37,500 nt of DNA from Halocaridina rubra (Eukaryota; Arthropoda; Malacostraca; Decapoda; Atyidae). The DNA is taken from the NCBI GenBank assembly GCA_037179515.1, contig JAXCGZ010021431.1, positions 5,001 through 42,500 on the forward strand, given 5' to 3'. Positions 1 through 9,999 of this stretch are shown piece after piece. Made by a program: the position numbers and the translations under genes. Each line of letters opens with the position of its first letter. The first letter of the stretch is position 1. The notes beneath the pieces were generated by a model, which was not told the origin of the DNA, did not search any database, and worked only from the letters and a program-made list of their open reading frames with translations.

Positions 1-12
1 ATGAAACAGCAG

Positions 13-136
<124 letters not shown>

Positions 137-320
137 CGATAGCCTTATTACCCCTCATAAAGGGAGTGACTGAGTCAAAGCAAAATACCTGGACTATGCG
201 GGAAGGAATATCCAGAGGGGAGGAATCCCAGTCCCCTCGCCCCACCCCATTTAGTCGATTCTTACGACACGCAGGAGAACACGGAGGAAGTATTCTAACC
301 CACTCTCTCTGGAGGAAAAC
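137..320 (+). repeat. R-family interspersed repeat, copy R-a
   Basis: This copy begins with CCCCTCATAAAGGGAGTGACTG and carries the family head GAGTGRCTGAGTCAARGC. The body then holds TTTAGTCGAT(T/C)CTTACGACAC, followed by CAGGRGAACACGGAGGAAGTATTC. It aligns over about 170 bp with the next copy at 375-545 and, inverted, with copies near 1.2, 9.9 and 12.7 kb. The head resembles a pol III A box (TGGCTGAGTCAAGG). A B box is at best degenerate (TAGTCGACTC), so SINE status is inferred. The 5' end abuts the (TA)n array. Confidence 0.8.
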
Positions 321-374
321 CTGAAATTTTAAAAAATAAAGAGTTTCGTTTAATATTACGAATCATGAAAATCT

Positions 375-545
375 ATCTTATGAGGGGAGTGGCCGAGTCA
401 AGGCAAAATACTCTCTCTTTGGGAAGAGAAAATACAGAGGAGAGAATTCCCAGTCCCCTCCCTCTGCCCCATTTAGTCGACTCTTACGACACGCAGGGGA
501 ACACGGAGGAAGTATTCTTACGCCCCTCCCTCGAGAGGAACACTT
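375..545 (+). repeat. R-family interspersed repeat, copy R-b
   Basis: This is a direct-orientation second copy about 55 bp after R-a. It shows the same landmarks in order: GGGGAGTGGCCGAGTCAAGGC, CCCAGTCCCCTCCCTCTGCCC, TTAGTCGACTCTTACGACAC, GGGGAACACGGAGGAAGTAT. Reading frames here are short and only follow the repeat. Confidence 0.8.
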
Positions 546-805
546 TGAATATGTAAATAAAAACAGCTTCGTTGAATGATGCGAATGATTTGAAAACACT
601 TAAAACATTACTCATACAGCAATATTTTCTTCGCTTTATTATTTCCCCTTTTCCTGCTGTCATACTACCATGTGCCCTCGTTCATTCTGTCCTGGGCAAA
701 AATTGGATTTGTCATGCGGACGTGATTCTTTTTCCTCACTAGAATTTTCTTGTAATCCCAGAGGAAAAGGAAGAATGAAACTCTACTTCATGATTAAGAT
801 GACGT

Positions 806-1020
806 AATTATAACTAGAATGGTGCGGCCGCCGTGGCCGAGTGGTATAGTTCGCGACTCTGCTTCTTCAGGTCGTGGGTTCGAGGAAAGAGGGCATTCAC
901 ACCGGGTAACTGTCACACTTGCCAAAACCATCGATGTCCTTCGCAAGAAAGCACCGTCCTAGCCCTTAATAAATAAGGGAGTCCGAGACATAAAACCGAT
1001 CATCAATTATAATCAGAATG
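806..1020 (+). mobile_element. S-family tRNA-derived SINE, copy S1 (divergent subtype)
   Basis: The element occupies about 822-1004, flanked by a 16-bp imperfect target-site duplication (AATTATAACTAGAATG at 806-821 and AATTATAATCAGAATG at 1005-1020, 14/16). The tRNA-like head reads CCGTGGCCGAGTGGT (A box) and GTCGTGGGTTCGAGG (B box). The body carries the family landmarks CACTTGCCAAAACC, GTCCTTCGCAAGAAAG, CCGTCCTAGCCCTTAAT and GTCCGAGACATAAAACCG. The head differs from the common S subtype, so this is a separate subfamily. The TSD shows target-primed reverse transcription. Confidence 0.88.
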
Positions 1021-1157
1021 TCGATTCAATATTGTAAGCAGAGATGCTAAAATATGAATAAATATTCAATCCAATATGACTCCAAATATTGAGTAACAAT
1101 ATAGAGTTAAAATATTTCATCCCGGTATCAAAATTTTTCCTCATAAGGGGAGGGTAA

Positions 1158-1297
1158 GCATACCGCTTCCGTGTTCCCCTGCGAGCCGCAAAAGTCAATT
1201 AAACTGGGCGAAGAAAGGGAAATGGGCATTCCCTTATACAGAGTCAAGTTTATGTTCTGACTCAGCCACTCCCCTCATAAGGAGAATACTGGCTTAA
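1158..1297 (-). repeat. R-family interspersed repeat, copy R-c
   Basis: Reverse orientation. On the plus strand it reads CTTCCGTGTTCCCCTGCGAG near 1166 and TCTGACTCAGCCACTCCCCT near 1256, the complements of the family tail and head. The head end runs into a degenerate TAGA/GATA tetranucleotide tract (about 1298-1340), again a microsatellite at the 5' boundary. Confidence 0.75.
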
Positions 1298-1889
1298 GTA
1301 TATAGATAGCTAGATAGATATAGACCGATAGATAGATATATTAGATTTTAATAATGAGGTAGCAGATATTGGGGTAAGCTTTCCAACCCAGTTCATTGTC
1401 ATTCCTCCCAGCCAGCATCCGATTTCCTATTCAGATCTCATTCCAACCCTTCAAATTACCCAATTTCTTTCTTCATCCCTTATTCTTCTCTCACGGAGAC
1501 ATTTTCTATTTTTTTTCTTTCTTTTTTCTGTCTTTCCCAATGCATATTTTACAATCAACCCTCTGACCTTACAACAGAGGGAAGAATGTGTAAGCCCTTC
1601 CTTCGTGACATTTGTTAAAAACAGAGATATGTTCTTTTATTGTTCAGTGACAAAAGTATTCGTCATCATATCTTTAGACTACTCCCGTCACGGCTCAGCC
1701 ACAGCGGATCCATGTCGCCCTATCCCCTGCGTCCTCCTCTGTCACACCACGCACCCTCACGTCCTCCCTCTCCATATCCATAAATCTCCTCTTTCGTCTA
1801 CCTCTCCCCCTTCTGCCTGGCAAAAGGAAGCATGGAATAACAACCATAAATTACAACTTTTTTAAATCCTAAACCTGAGAAGCTATAAC
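1298..1889. other. Unclassified spacer
   Basis: A GATA-like tract (about 1298-1340) is followed by T/C-rich sequence. A frame of 86 codons at 1605-1865 has no recognisable domain and is within chance length. I see no gene or known repeat here. Confidence 0.6.
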
Positions 1890-2415
<526 letters not shown>

Positions 2416-2640
2416 GGTAAAGCTATGATAAAATTCGGTTTTACGTCACGGAATTCCTTTTCTACCAAGGGCTAGGATGGTTCCCTTATTGCGAAGGACT
2501 TGTTTTGACAGATGTAATCGTTACCCTGAGTGCATGCCCTTACTAACCTCAGACTGTGGCAGGGCGCAAACCCTCAACCTGACGCTTCAAAGTCGCGGAC
2601 GCTACCGTTCTGCCACGGTGACTACGGTGAAGCTATGATA
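2416..2640 (-). mobile_element. S-family tRNA-derived SINE, copy S2
   Basis: The element lies at about 2431-2625 on the minus strand. Flanks are a 15-bp target-site duplication with one mismatch (GGTAAAGCTATGATA at 2416-2430, GGTGAAGCTATGATA at 2626-2640). On the plus strand the tail appears first (GGTTTTACGTCACGGA), then TACCAAGGGCTAGGA, GCGAAGGACTTGTTTTG, CCTGAGTGCATGCCC, and finally the tRNA-like head (complement of GTCACCGTGGC). The B-box region is mutated (CGCAAACCCTCAACC), so transcription competence is doubtful. Confidence 0.92.
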
Positions 2641-2800
2641 TGTTGTGTTAAAACATCGGGACAATTATATTCAGCTCAAGAATCAAATTACGTCCGTATA
2701 TACACACCTTTATTTTTCTCCAATTCGCATATTCATTAAAAAAAAAAAAATCTACTCAGTCTGCAAAGTAGAACCATGAGAAGAACTGACCACCAGATGA

Positions 2801-2980
2801 GGACTATTTGGCGCCGCCCCTTTGGCACCGCGTTGCCCTTTTGGTAATGAGCTGTTTTGACCAAGCTAGATTAAGTACAGTTAGGTTAGTGCAAATTAGT
2901 CTATTATTATTTAGTAAAGGCGCCAGTACATCTCAGCACCAAGAAAGCGGCGCTGAAAAGGCGTCGCCAAAAAAGTACCC
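2801..2980 (-). mobile_element. K-family GGCGCC fold-back element, copy K1
   Basis: The terminal arms are inverted copies of each other: left GGACTATTTGGCGCCGCC, right the complement of GGGTACTTTTTTGGCGACGCC, followed inward by further TTTTGGC blocks. Relative to K2 and K3 the interior is reversed, with GTTAGGTTAGTG near 2881 and TTTAGTAAAGGCGCC near 2911. No reading frame is present, so it is non-autonomous. The true terminus and TSD are not resolved, because right flanks of other copies share extra sequence (ATTCCG). Confidence 0.7.
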
Positions 2981-3115
2981 AACCTCTGACCATTTTTCAT
3001 CACACTGGAAAAGATTGAACATTTACTAACTCATAAAAACATACGAAATAAATCTGCAATCTCCCAAGAATTCCCATAAGGGAATTTGCAAAGGAACATA
3101 CAGATAATAGTGTCT

Positions 3116-3315
3116 GGTACTTTTTGGCACCGCCGTTTTAGCGCGGCTCTTTTGGAGCTGTGAATGGCGCCTTTACTAAAAAAAAAAACAAACAAAGGTT
3201 AATTAACACTAACCTAACCTAGCTTAGCCAAAACCGCTTAGTGCTAAAAGAGAAAAAGCCAAAACAGTTTGGCAATCAAAGTAGCGGCGCCAAAACGGTG
3301 GCGCCAAACAGTCCC
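3116..3315 (+). mobile_element. K-family GGCGCC fold-back element, copy K2
   Basis: Left arm GGTACTTTTTGGCACCGCC; right arm the complement of GGGACTGTTTGGCGCCACC. Both arms contain repeated TTTTGGCGC blocks. The core has GGCGCCTTTACTAAA, then CACTAACCTAACCTAGCTTAG. It lies 135 bp from K1 in opposite orientation. Confidence 0.72.
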
Positions 3316-3923
3316 ATTCCGCAGATAATGATATAACTACTTCGATTCCTTTTTTTTTATCAGCTAATCTTTTATCTACACTGCTAACAAGTGATACATA
3401 TTTTGTGCCAGGCACATCCGTACACAGTACCTGCTTATAAGAAATAAAAGAAGAAAATCAAAATAGCTAAAAAAGCAAAACTGGGAAGTGTCAAATGGAG
3501 TGGAATGTCGACAGCCATGTCAGTCTGAACTAAGGCAAAAATATATGAGGTAGGGGAGAGATTCATCTTAAAGATCCAGCCATTGTGGGATTAAGCCATC
3601 TCAAGTCGTTGCTGGCACCAAACCCACATCAATGGAGAGTTGCTGTCAGGAAAACATCAGGCCATAAAATTCTGAACCGAAGCTAAGCACTTCTCTCAAA
3701 AGAGGCTTTTGAGAAACAAGACTTCCCATATGTTTATAAAATAGAAGGACGAGATTCGCCTTAAAAGGATTTATTTTTCTGATATTTACAATTATTTCAT
3801 CTGCTGAATATGCACTTAGTCTCATCTAGACCCTCATCATTAATATCATTAACAGCATCACTACTTCAGAGAACAAGATCATCAGGATTCGAAGGTTACT
3901 TTTAATTCCAGTTTCTTCTTCAC
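3316..3923. other. Unclassified spacer
   Basis: No repeat copy elsewhere in the window and no coding or RNA signal was recognised. A 63-codon frame at 3224-3415 runs across the K2 arm and is spurious. Confidence 0.5.
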
Positions 3924-4274
<351 letters not shown>

Positions 4275-4365
4275 GAGGAGAGACGACACACCGAGATTCG
4301 TGAAACGAGGTCCAGAGCGCATGAGAAGAGAGAGCTTAACAGTCATCTCCTTCGGAATCTCGATC

Positions 4366-4472
4366 TCTCAACGAGGTCTCTCTGCTCTCATCTGCGTCTT
4401 CTCTCTCTCTCTCTTCTCTCTCTTCTCTCTCTTCATCTCCTCTCTCTGTCTCTCTCTCTCTCTCTCTCTCAG
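4366..4472. repeat. Imperfect (CT)n pyrimidine block
   Basis: CT and CTT-type repeats follow the GA block by about 95 bp. The plus strand therefore switches from purine to pyrimidine and the two blocks can pair with each other. Confidence 0.92.
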
Positions 4473-4479
4473 GGAGACT

Positions 4480-4520
4480 ATGATGGCTGGATAGATGGTT
4501 TATATGCAAATACACAACGT
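4480..4520 (+). repeat. Short repeat H, copy H1
   Basis: The segment ATGATGGCTGGATAGATGG followed by TTTATATGCAAATACA is nearly repeated at 8027-8062. Both copies lie beside a (CT)n array: H1 just after one, H2 just before one. It includes the octamer ATGCAAAT. The class is unknown. Confidence 0.55.
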
Positions 4521-4819
4521 CTTCAGAGAGATGGCACTGGAACATAATCAGCATAATGGTAACCTTCCCATATATTAATATATTAATGAGGGCCAAACTT
4601 GAGAATGCCAATAAGGGTCTTCTCTTCACCCCTTTTTTTAAATGAATATTTAAACTTTTTTTCTTGCTTAAAAAAAAAAAAACACACACACACACACGGA
4701 AGTGCCAAATAGTCCCATTCTGACATTTGAACAATCCTCATCCCAATTTCTCAGCCCAATTTCCCTATTCGTGTTCTCACATAGTGGTTGAGGGGTGGCC
4801 TGCAGGATTGTGCTTCAGA

Positions 4820-4847
4820 TAAATCGATAAAGACATCTGACACTACT
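4820..4847 (+). repeat. 28-bp exact dispersed repeat, copy 1
   Basis: Identical to 6936-6963. It contains AAATCGATAAAGACATCTGA, and weaker similarity extends about 25 bp upstream (CCTG(C/T)AG..). Both copies are near a CA/GT tract. Confidence 0.7.
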
Positions 4848-5005
4848 TAGGAATGTCTGAACCACAGTGTGTGTGTGGAATCATCCCTTGCAATAGAGCA
4901 AATACTACCAAGAGAGCTCTTGGGACAAATTCATATCCCGTCTAAACATTTGTAGAGAATATCAAGAAGGTGAAAAATACTGGAAATTTAACTTGGTTTC
5001 CACTT

Positions 5006-5009
<4 letters not shown>

Positions 5010-5074
<65 letters not shown>

Positions 5075-5079
5075 CATCA

Positions 5080-5139
<60 letters not shown>
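5010..5139. repeat. (TTA)n microsatellite
   Basis: A TTA/ATT array with an internal CATCATCAT interruption near 5074. The poly-Y and poly-I frames are translations of it. Confidence 0.96.
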
Positions 5140-5141
<2 letters not shown>

Positions 5142-5149
5142 CTAAGATG

Positions 5150-5300
5150 AAGGGGGCCAAGGTAGCTCACTGGCAGTCTGCGCTAGTCGGTAAGCGACTA
5201 ACCGCAGGTCATTAGGCAGGTCATCCAACTTGATTCCCCACAGCCAACATGTGTGTCCACTCCCATTCGAATGGGACATAGTTGTGACACATACAATGAA
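5150..5300 (+). mobile_element. C-family tRNA-derived SINE, degenerate copy C1
   Basis: The head GCCAAGGTAGCTCACTGGCAG resembles an A box. Downstream, TTAGGCAGGTCATCCAAC, TTGATTCCCCA and ATGTGTGTCCACTCCCATTC align with the C-family tail best seen at 14836-15000 (GGCATCCAGCCTTAAGTCCCC, CTGTGTCCACCTCC). It starts directly after the (TTA)n array. The copy is degenerate and I see no clear B box. Confidence 0.55.
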
Positions 5301-5411
5301 GCAAATAAATTAGTATTTAAGAGAAAATTGTTTTTTACTCCATTTTTTATATTTACTCAAATAGAATATAAAAGAGGATACGGTAAAAGTGGTTAAAATA
5401 CTTGATTTAGG

Positions 5412-5530
5412 ATTTGATAAACCCGCAATGGAACCTCCCGTGGGGCGTTAGGAATGGCCTTTAGCCTTAATTCCCCTGTACCTACCCTCACGATGGTGAC
5501 TAATAGCCACACGTAAAACGTACAACAACC
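5412..5530 (+). mobile_element. C-family SINE tail fragment C2
   Basis: GGGGCGTTAGGAATGGCC, TTTAGCCTTAATTCCCC and CTACCCTCACGATGG follow the order of the C-family tail. The match is weaker than in other copies. The fragment abuts the (AT)n array on its right. Confidence 0.4.
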
Positions 5531-5532
5531 TA

Positions 5533-5534
<2 letters not shown>

Positions 5535-5601
<67 letters not shown>
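5535..5601. repeat. (AT)n microsatellite
   Basis: A pure AT dinucleotide array of about 66 bp. Confidence 0.97.
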
Positions 5602-5603
<2 letters not shown>

Positions 5604-6102
5604 CTTGTCAATTCACACTCATGAAATAAATGAACAAAACATTAATGTCTCGGGAGTAGTCTATTCACTTAGTGCACGAAAATACAGTATTAAGAAGAGC
5701 TATTTATCAAACGACAAAAAAATAATATCATTCTGAGGCGACATCAAAGATATAAAAATGTTAAGGTTCAGAATATAATTCATATTCCTTAACTGCCACA
5801 AATTGGCATGTTTGGTATTAAAGACAACAACAGTTAAAAGTCAATTTCGTATCTTTCTTTAAAGGAATATGAACCTTATCGTTTTATTTTTTTTTCTAAA
5901 TACAAGGTCTAAATAAAACTTGAATACTCTTAAATTACTACAATAAACAAGAAATATCATTAAAAAAAACTCATGATAAACAAAAACAAAAAATTGGATG
6001 ACTTTAAAATGTCTATTTTAATTATCTACACAAAATACCAAAAAGCGTAAGAAATAATGACAATATACTCAAAATGACAATATCGCCTTTTCTCTTAACA
6101 AC
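5602..6102. other. AT-rich spacer
   Basis: AT-rich sequence with short poly(A)/(T) runs. No gene or repeat was recognised. Confidence 0.5.
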
Positions 6103-6127
6103 TTAGGTTAGGTTAGGTTAAGTTAGG
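6103..6127 (+). repeat. Interstitial (TTAGG)n telomere-type repeat
   Basis: Three perfect TTAGG units, one TTAAG and one further TTAGG. TTAGG is the canonical arthropod telomere unit (established knowledge). Its last two bases (GG) overlap the target-site duplication of SINE S3, whose left copy starts at 6126. Confidence 0.8.
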
Positions 6128-6356
6128 ATCGTGTGAAGTGATTGTTCCGGTTTTACGTCACGGACTCCCTTATCAACCAAGGGCTAGGACGGTTGCCTTC
6201 TTGCGAAGGACTTGTTTTGGCAGATGTAATCCTTACGCTGAGTGCATGCCTTTGCTAACCTCAGACCGTGACGGGGCGCGAACCCTCGACCTGACGCCTC
6301 AGAGTCGGAGACGCTACCGACTGAGCCACGGCGACTACCGGATCGTGTGAAGTGAT
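6126..6356 (-). mobile_element. S-family tRNA-derived SINE, copy S3
   Basis: The element is 6143-6339, flanked by a perfect 17-bp target-site duplication GGATCGTGTGAAGTGAT (6126-6142 and 6340-6356). Read on the minus strand, the order is tRNA-like head with good A and B boxes, GTTAGCAAAGGCATGCACTC, CTGCCAAAACAAGTCCTTCG, CGTCCTAGCCCTTGGTTGAT, GTCCGTGACGTAAAACCGG, and a short AACA tail. The perfect TSD marks a young insertion. Embedded frames have no protein meaning. Confidence 0.96.
6273..6330 (-). promoter_or_regulatory. Internal pol III promoter (A and B boxes) of SINE S3
   Basis: On the minus strand the A box is CGTGGCTCAGTCGGTAGCG (6330-6312) and the B box is GGTCGAGGGTTCGCGCCCC (6291-6273). 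These match the tRNA consensus patterns TRGCNNAGYNGG and GGTTCGANNCC with few changes. Spacing is normal for a tRNA-type type 2 promoter. The other S copies carry the same pair with varying decay. Confidence 0.75.
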
Positions 6357-6436
6357 ACTGTCTCCCGAAGGATATTGTCATACACTCAGTAGGAAGATGT
6401 CCACATCTTACATTATCCTGTTCCTTATAACACTAA

Positions 6437-6875
6437 GGCCCGAATTCTTAAGTAGTGTAAACCTAGGATACCATATTGTTAGTTAGTTGTAGTGACAGTG
6501 GCTCAAGCGGTAGCGTCCGCGACTTTGAGGCGTTAGGTCGAGGGTTCGCGCCCCGTCACGGTCTGGGGTTAGCGAGGGCATGCACTCAGGGTAACGATTA
6601 CATCTGCCAAAACAAGTCCTTCGCAAGAAAGTAAACGTCCTAGCCCTTGGTAGAAAAGGGAGTCCGTGACGTAAAACCGGAACCATATTGTTAGTTAGCT
6701 AGACACACACAAATGGATTTCATAAACGCATCTGACGCGGTTCTGTGTATGGCTAGGATCCCGTACGGGATCCTAGCCATACACGGAACCGCGTCAGATG
6801 CGTTTATGAAATCCATTTGTATGTGTCTAACTAACTAACAATATGGTATCCTAGGTTTACACTGTTAAAGAAATC
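6437..6875. mobile_element. P-family fold-back palindrome, copy P1 (split by SINE S4)
   Basis: After removing S4 and one TSD copy, about 227 bp remain, and these are almost wholly palindromic. The left arm is GGCCCGAATTCTTAAG, GTGTAAACCTAGGATACC, ATGGATTTCATAAACGC, GGTTCTGTGTATGGC. The centre is CTAGGATCCCGTACGGGATC. The right arm is the reverse complement of the left. The right terminus has lost the GGGCC end seen in P2 and P3. No protein is encoded. Confidence 0.85.
6470..6698 (+). mobile_element. S-family tRNA-derived SINE, copy S4, nested in P1
   Basis: The element is 6487-6681, with a perfect 17-bp target-site duplication ACCATATTGTTAGTTAG (6470-6486, 6682-6698). That duplication is part of the P-element arm. 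Head GTGGCTCAAGCGGTAGCG and GGTCGAGGGTTCGCGCCCC; body and tail as in S3. The insertion post-dates P1. Confidence 0.96.
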
Positions 6876-6935
6876 TCCCATTCCCTTTGCCTTCCTTTAA
6901 TGGCTCTGTAGGTATCCTGTAGCATGTATTTGTAG

Positions 6936-6963
6936 TAAATCGATAAAGACATCTGACACTACT
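6936..6963 (+). repeat. 28-bp exact dispersed repeat, copy 2
   Basis: Identical to 4820-4847. A (CA)n array begins about 38 bp downstream. Confidence 0.7.
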
Positions 6964-6998
6964 CTGGAGGGTTTACCAAAACCAACCAGGCTACAAGG

Positions 6999-7000
<2 letters not shown>

Positions 7001-7065
<65 letters not shown>

Positions 7066-7082
7066 CACAACACGCACACACA
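7001..7082. repeat. (CA)n microsatellite
   Basis: A CA array with phase breaks at about 7041 and 7069. The poly-CV frames are artefacts. Confidence 0.97.
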
Positions 7083-8026
7083 CTAATTCCAAATCCTTAG
7101 ACACTTCATTTTCATCCCAGATCAGTTTCTCCTTGAGCTACCAGCTGCTATTCTCAAACTATGCAGCATGGTAGTTATTTAAACAGTTCCTGAATGATGA
7201 CTGATCGAGGTTAGTTCTGTAAACTAATACTAGGCATGATGCTAATAAAAATATTAAAATTATTACCAAAGATTTGTTTGGTATTGTTCATCAAAATTTC
7301 TTATGATTTAAGCTTCAGAGAACTGAAAATTTGGACAATATATGTCTTGAGTTCAATCCAGAATTTATTTGGTGAAGGGTTTTCTTCATATATATCTAAG
7401 GAATAATAAGGTTTAAATTAGACAAAAATTAATATAAAAAGCAATTATGTATAAATGAATAACCTACGTTTAGTCTGTACTCATACATGATTATGCAGCT
7501 TCTTCATTTCTCCCAAATTAGAGTTTACGATGAAGAACACTTTACCTCTAGAATTTCCGTCTTTCGCAAACATAAAAGTTCTCCTATCGACCGAAAATAA
7601 AGAAACTGGAGCTAGGAAGGTAACGCAATACTTAATATGTGGCTAATTATGTAATATGTAAGTGGCTTTGTACATTAATTACACCCAACAACAATGCACG
7701 AACTCCATAACCATTCATTCTGATCATTTATCCATAGGTCCTATTCTATAAAAGTCAAAATGCCTATTCAGCCACTTCCCTAACACAGACAACAACAACA
7801 ATAACCAGGATCAGAAAAGCACACATACAAAACCACAGTCAATAAATATTTAGTATCAATTCCAACAGATGTGCTTCCAGTTGGACTTTCATTTATTCCC
7901 ATTCGTCAATTCCATCATCATTATCTTTCTACCAATCTAACCTTGTGACCTTTTGGGAATTCGGGCGGAAATGAGGTGCTTCCTCCATTAGATTAGCGCT
8001 CCAAAGCCAGGCCCTTTAACCAGATC
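7083..8026. other. Unclassified unique-looking spacer
   Basis: About 940 bp with no repeat copy elsewhere in the window, no long reading frame and no RNA-gene signal that I can recognise. Confidence 0.5.
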
Positions 8027-8062
8027 ATGATGGTTGGAAGATGGTCTATATGCAAATACAAT
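8027..8062 (+). repeat. Short repeat H, copy H2
   Basis: ATGATGGTTGGAAGATGG followed by TCTATATGCAAATACAA, matching H1 at about 4480-4520. It lies about 25 bp before a (CT)n array. Confidence 0.55.
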
Positions 8063-8085
8063 GCTCCTCTTAATAATGACATCAG

Positions 8086-8088
<3 letters not shown>

Positions 8089-8176
<88 letters not shown>
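8089..8176. repeat. (TC)n microsatellite
   Basis: A pure CT/TC array of about 88 bp. Confidence 0.97.
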
Positions 8177-8178
<2 letters not shown>

Positions 8179-9048
8179 GCATACCTTTGGTAATTCTCAA
8201 AGAGCTTATGACATACCTAAAACACCTTTTTCAAATGAATCAGTAAATGAATTGGAGCTAATTCTTTGATTTATCGAATTCCTATTTACTGTTTTGCTAA
8301 ATTGATGGGATATTCATATTATAAATTATTCTACTGCATGCACGTCATATTACATCTAATGCGTCTATTAATCTACATCAACTTGTACTGAATCGAGAAT
8401 TATTTCTATCTGCCGTATCATCATTCAAAATACATAATTATTGTATTAGACGATTGATTAACCAGACAACTTAAAGTTTAAATATCCAATAAGATGACAG
8501 TAAAATATATAAACTTTTTCAAAACCGTCTACAACACGATGTGTGAATATTGTTTGGATTCGTTGCTCATTTTTCTTTAGAAATAAGTTTTCAATCACTT
8601 CCCAAAAGTGAAGTCAGTCAGTATAAGTAGCACCGAGATATCTCTACTGTAGTGATTATTATGTAGGATCTTTTGGCAAAATGAGGAACAGCTCGCCTGA
8701 AACAATAAGGAAAAAACGTTGGGAATCAGTTCTGATGTGTTTAATTTTGAAGCGAATTTGTCATTTCTAATTCCATGCGGTTCTTGATCAAAGAAAATGA
8801 ACAGCTTCCAGGAAAAAGGTTCCAGAAATGACAGTCCCAAATCTAATAAACGAGTATGCAAATACTTTTTGTGCAAGTACATAAACAAATACATGCAAGT
8901 AAGTTGGACGATGCTTTGTATTATTCGAATGGAATTGCAAAAGCCACAAAAAGAAAAAAAATATGTTACGCAAAGATGTAGCATATCAATTCATCAGGAA
9001 ATGAATGAGAGCTCCAGCAGTTTTAAATGCATTGTGATGACATAGAAA
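8177..9048. other. Unclassified spacer
   Basis: AT-rich. The longest frame (minus strand, 8595-8984, 129 codons) shows no recognisable motif and an unremarkable hydrophobic composition, so I do not call it. Confidence 0.5.
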
Positions 9049-9124
9049 AAGAGGAGGAGGAGGAGGAGGAGGAGGAGGAGGAGGAGGAGGAGGAGGAGGA
9101 GGAGGAGGAGGAGGAGGAGGAGGA
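9049..9124. repeat. (GGA)n microsatellite
   Basis: A pure GAG/GGA trinucleotide array. Poly-E (plus) and poly-L (minus) frames are artefacts. Confidence 0.96.
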
Positions 9125-9363
9125 CTCCTTTGAAAAGTGTAAAGACAATCATAAGTTTAACAAAGAACTCATCAAAGGCAACGAAAACAAACAAACCAGT
9201 AACAACAACAACATCAACACCACCACTGAAAGAACAAAGAACCAACTCGGTCTTGGGCGTTTTCTAATGGTAACAACAACAACCGCAGTATTTACAGCAA
9301 TTTTTTTTTTTTATTGTGGAGGAGAAGGAGGGGCTTAGAACAACTTTAATGGTTTTTTACTAA

Positions 9364-9591
9364 GGCCCGATTTCTTAAACAGTGTAAACCTAGGATACCA
9401 TATTGTTAGTTAGCTAGACACACAAATGGATTTCATAAACGCATCTGAAGCGGTTTTGTGTATGGCTAGGATCACACGTGGGATCCTAGCCATACACAGA
9501 ACCGCGTCAGATGGGTTTATGAAATCCAATTGTGTGTCTAGCTAACTAACAATATGGTATCCTAGGTTTACACTGTTTAAGAAATCGGGCC
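9364..9591. mobile_element. P-family fold-back palindrome, copy P2
   Basis: The most intact copy at 228 bp. Left terminus GGCCCGATTTCTTAAACAG, right terminus its reverse complement ending AAGAAATCGGGCC. The two ~110-bp arms are complementary up to the centre near GATCACACGTGGGATC, with only scattered mismatches. There is no coding capacity. Flanks TAA (left) and AAA (right) give no certain TSD. Confidence 0.88.
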
Positions 9592-9837
9592 AAAGTCTTC
9601 CTGGGGAACTACAAACATATATACATATACATGGCCCCATTCCTCCTTGTAAGGGGGGGGGAGCCAAGAAGTACGCATTCATCACGATCCATAAATACCT
9701 CAACTACTCCTCTGTAGTTCCTTAGGGACAAATAGAGATAAATTTGGTCCTTTGGTTTAAGATCCTAAGCTATGATTGTCTTCTACCACGTATTGCTTAG
9801 AATCCTTTCAAATTTGCCTAAGAGGGAGAATGAATTG

Positions 9838-9987
9838 CTCCTCTATGTTCCCCTGCGTGTCGTAAGTCGACTAAACGGGCCCGAGCGAGGGACTGGGAAT
9901 CGCCTACCGTAGTAGTTTCCTCCCATAGAGTCAAAGCATTTGCTTTGACTCAGCCACACACCTTATAAGGGGGAATATGGCTTTTGT
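9838..9987 (-). repeat. R-family interspersed repeat, copy R-d
   Basis: The plus strand shows GTTCCCCTGCGTGTCGTAAG, GACTGGGAATC, and TTTGACTCAGCCACACACC then TTATAAGG, complementing the family tail to head. It is followed by short TATATAAATAAATA sequence. Confidence 0.78.
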
Positions 9988-9999
9988 ATATAAATAAAT

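Larger units (their letters stand above)
4473..5009. other. Spacer with short repeats
   Basis: It holds H1, a poly(A)/(CA)n tract at 4670-4697 and an isolated K-like terminus at 4702-4722 (GTGCCAAATAGTCCCATTCT). A 28-bp block at 4820-4847 is repeated exactly at 6936-6963. No gene was seen. Confidence 0.55.

Noticed and set aside
6273..6330. Functional tRNA gene
   Set aside because: A and B boxes are present, but the acceptor stem is not complementary. The unit continues as a SINE body and recurs 12 times with TSDs.
8595..8984. 129-codon minus-strand frame
   Set aside because: No recognisable domain, no second copy, hydrophobic low-information composition in AT-rich DNA. Compatible with chance.
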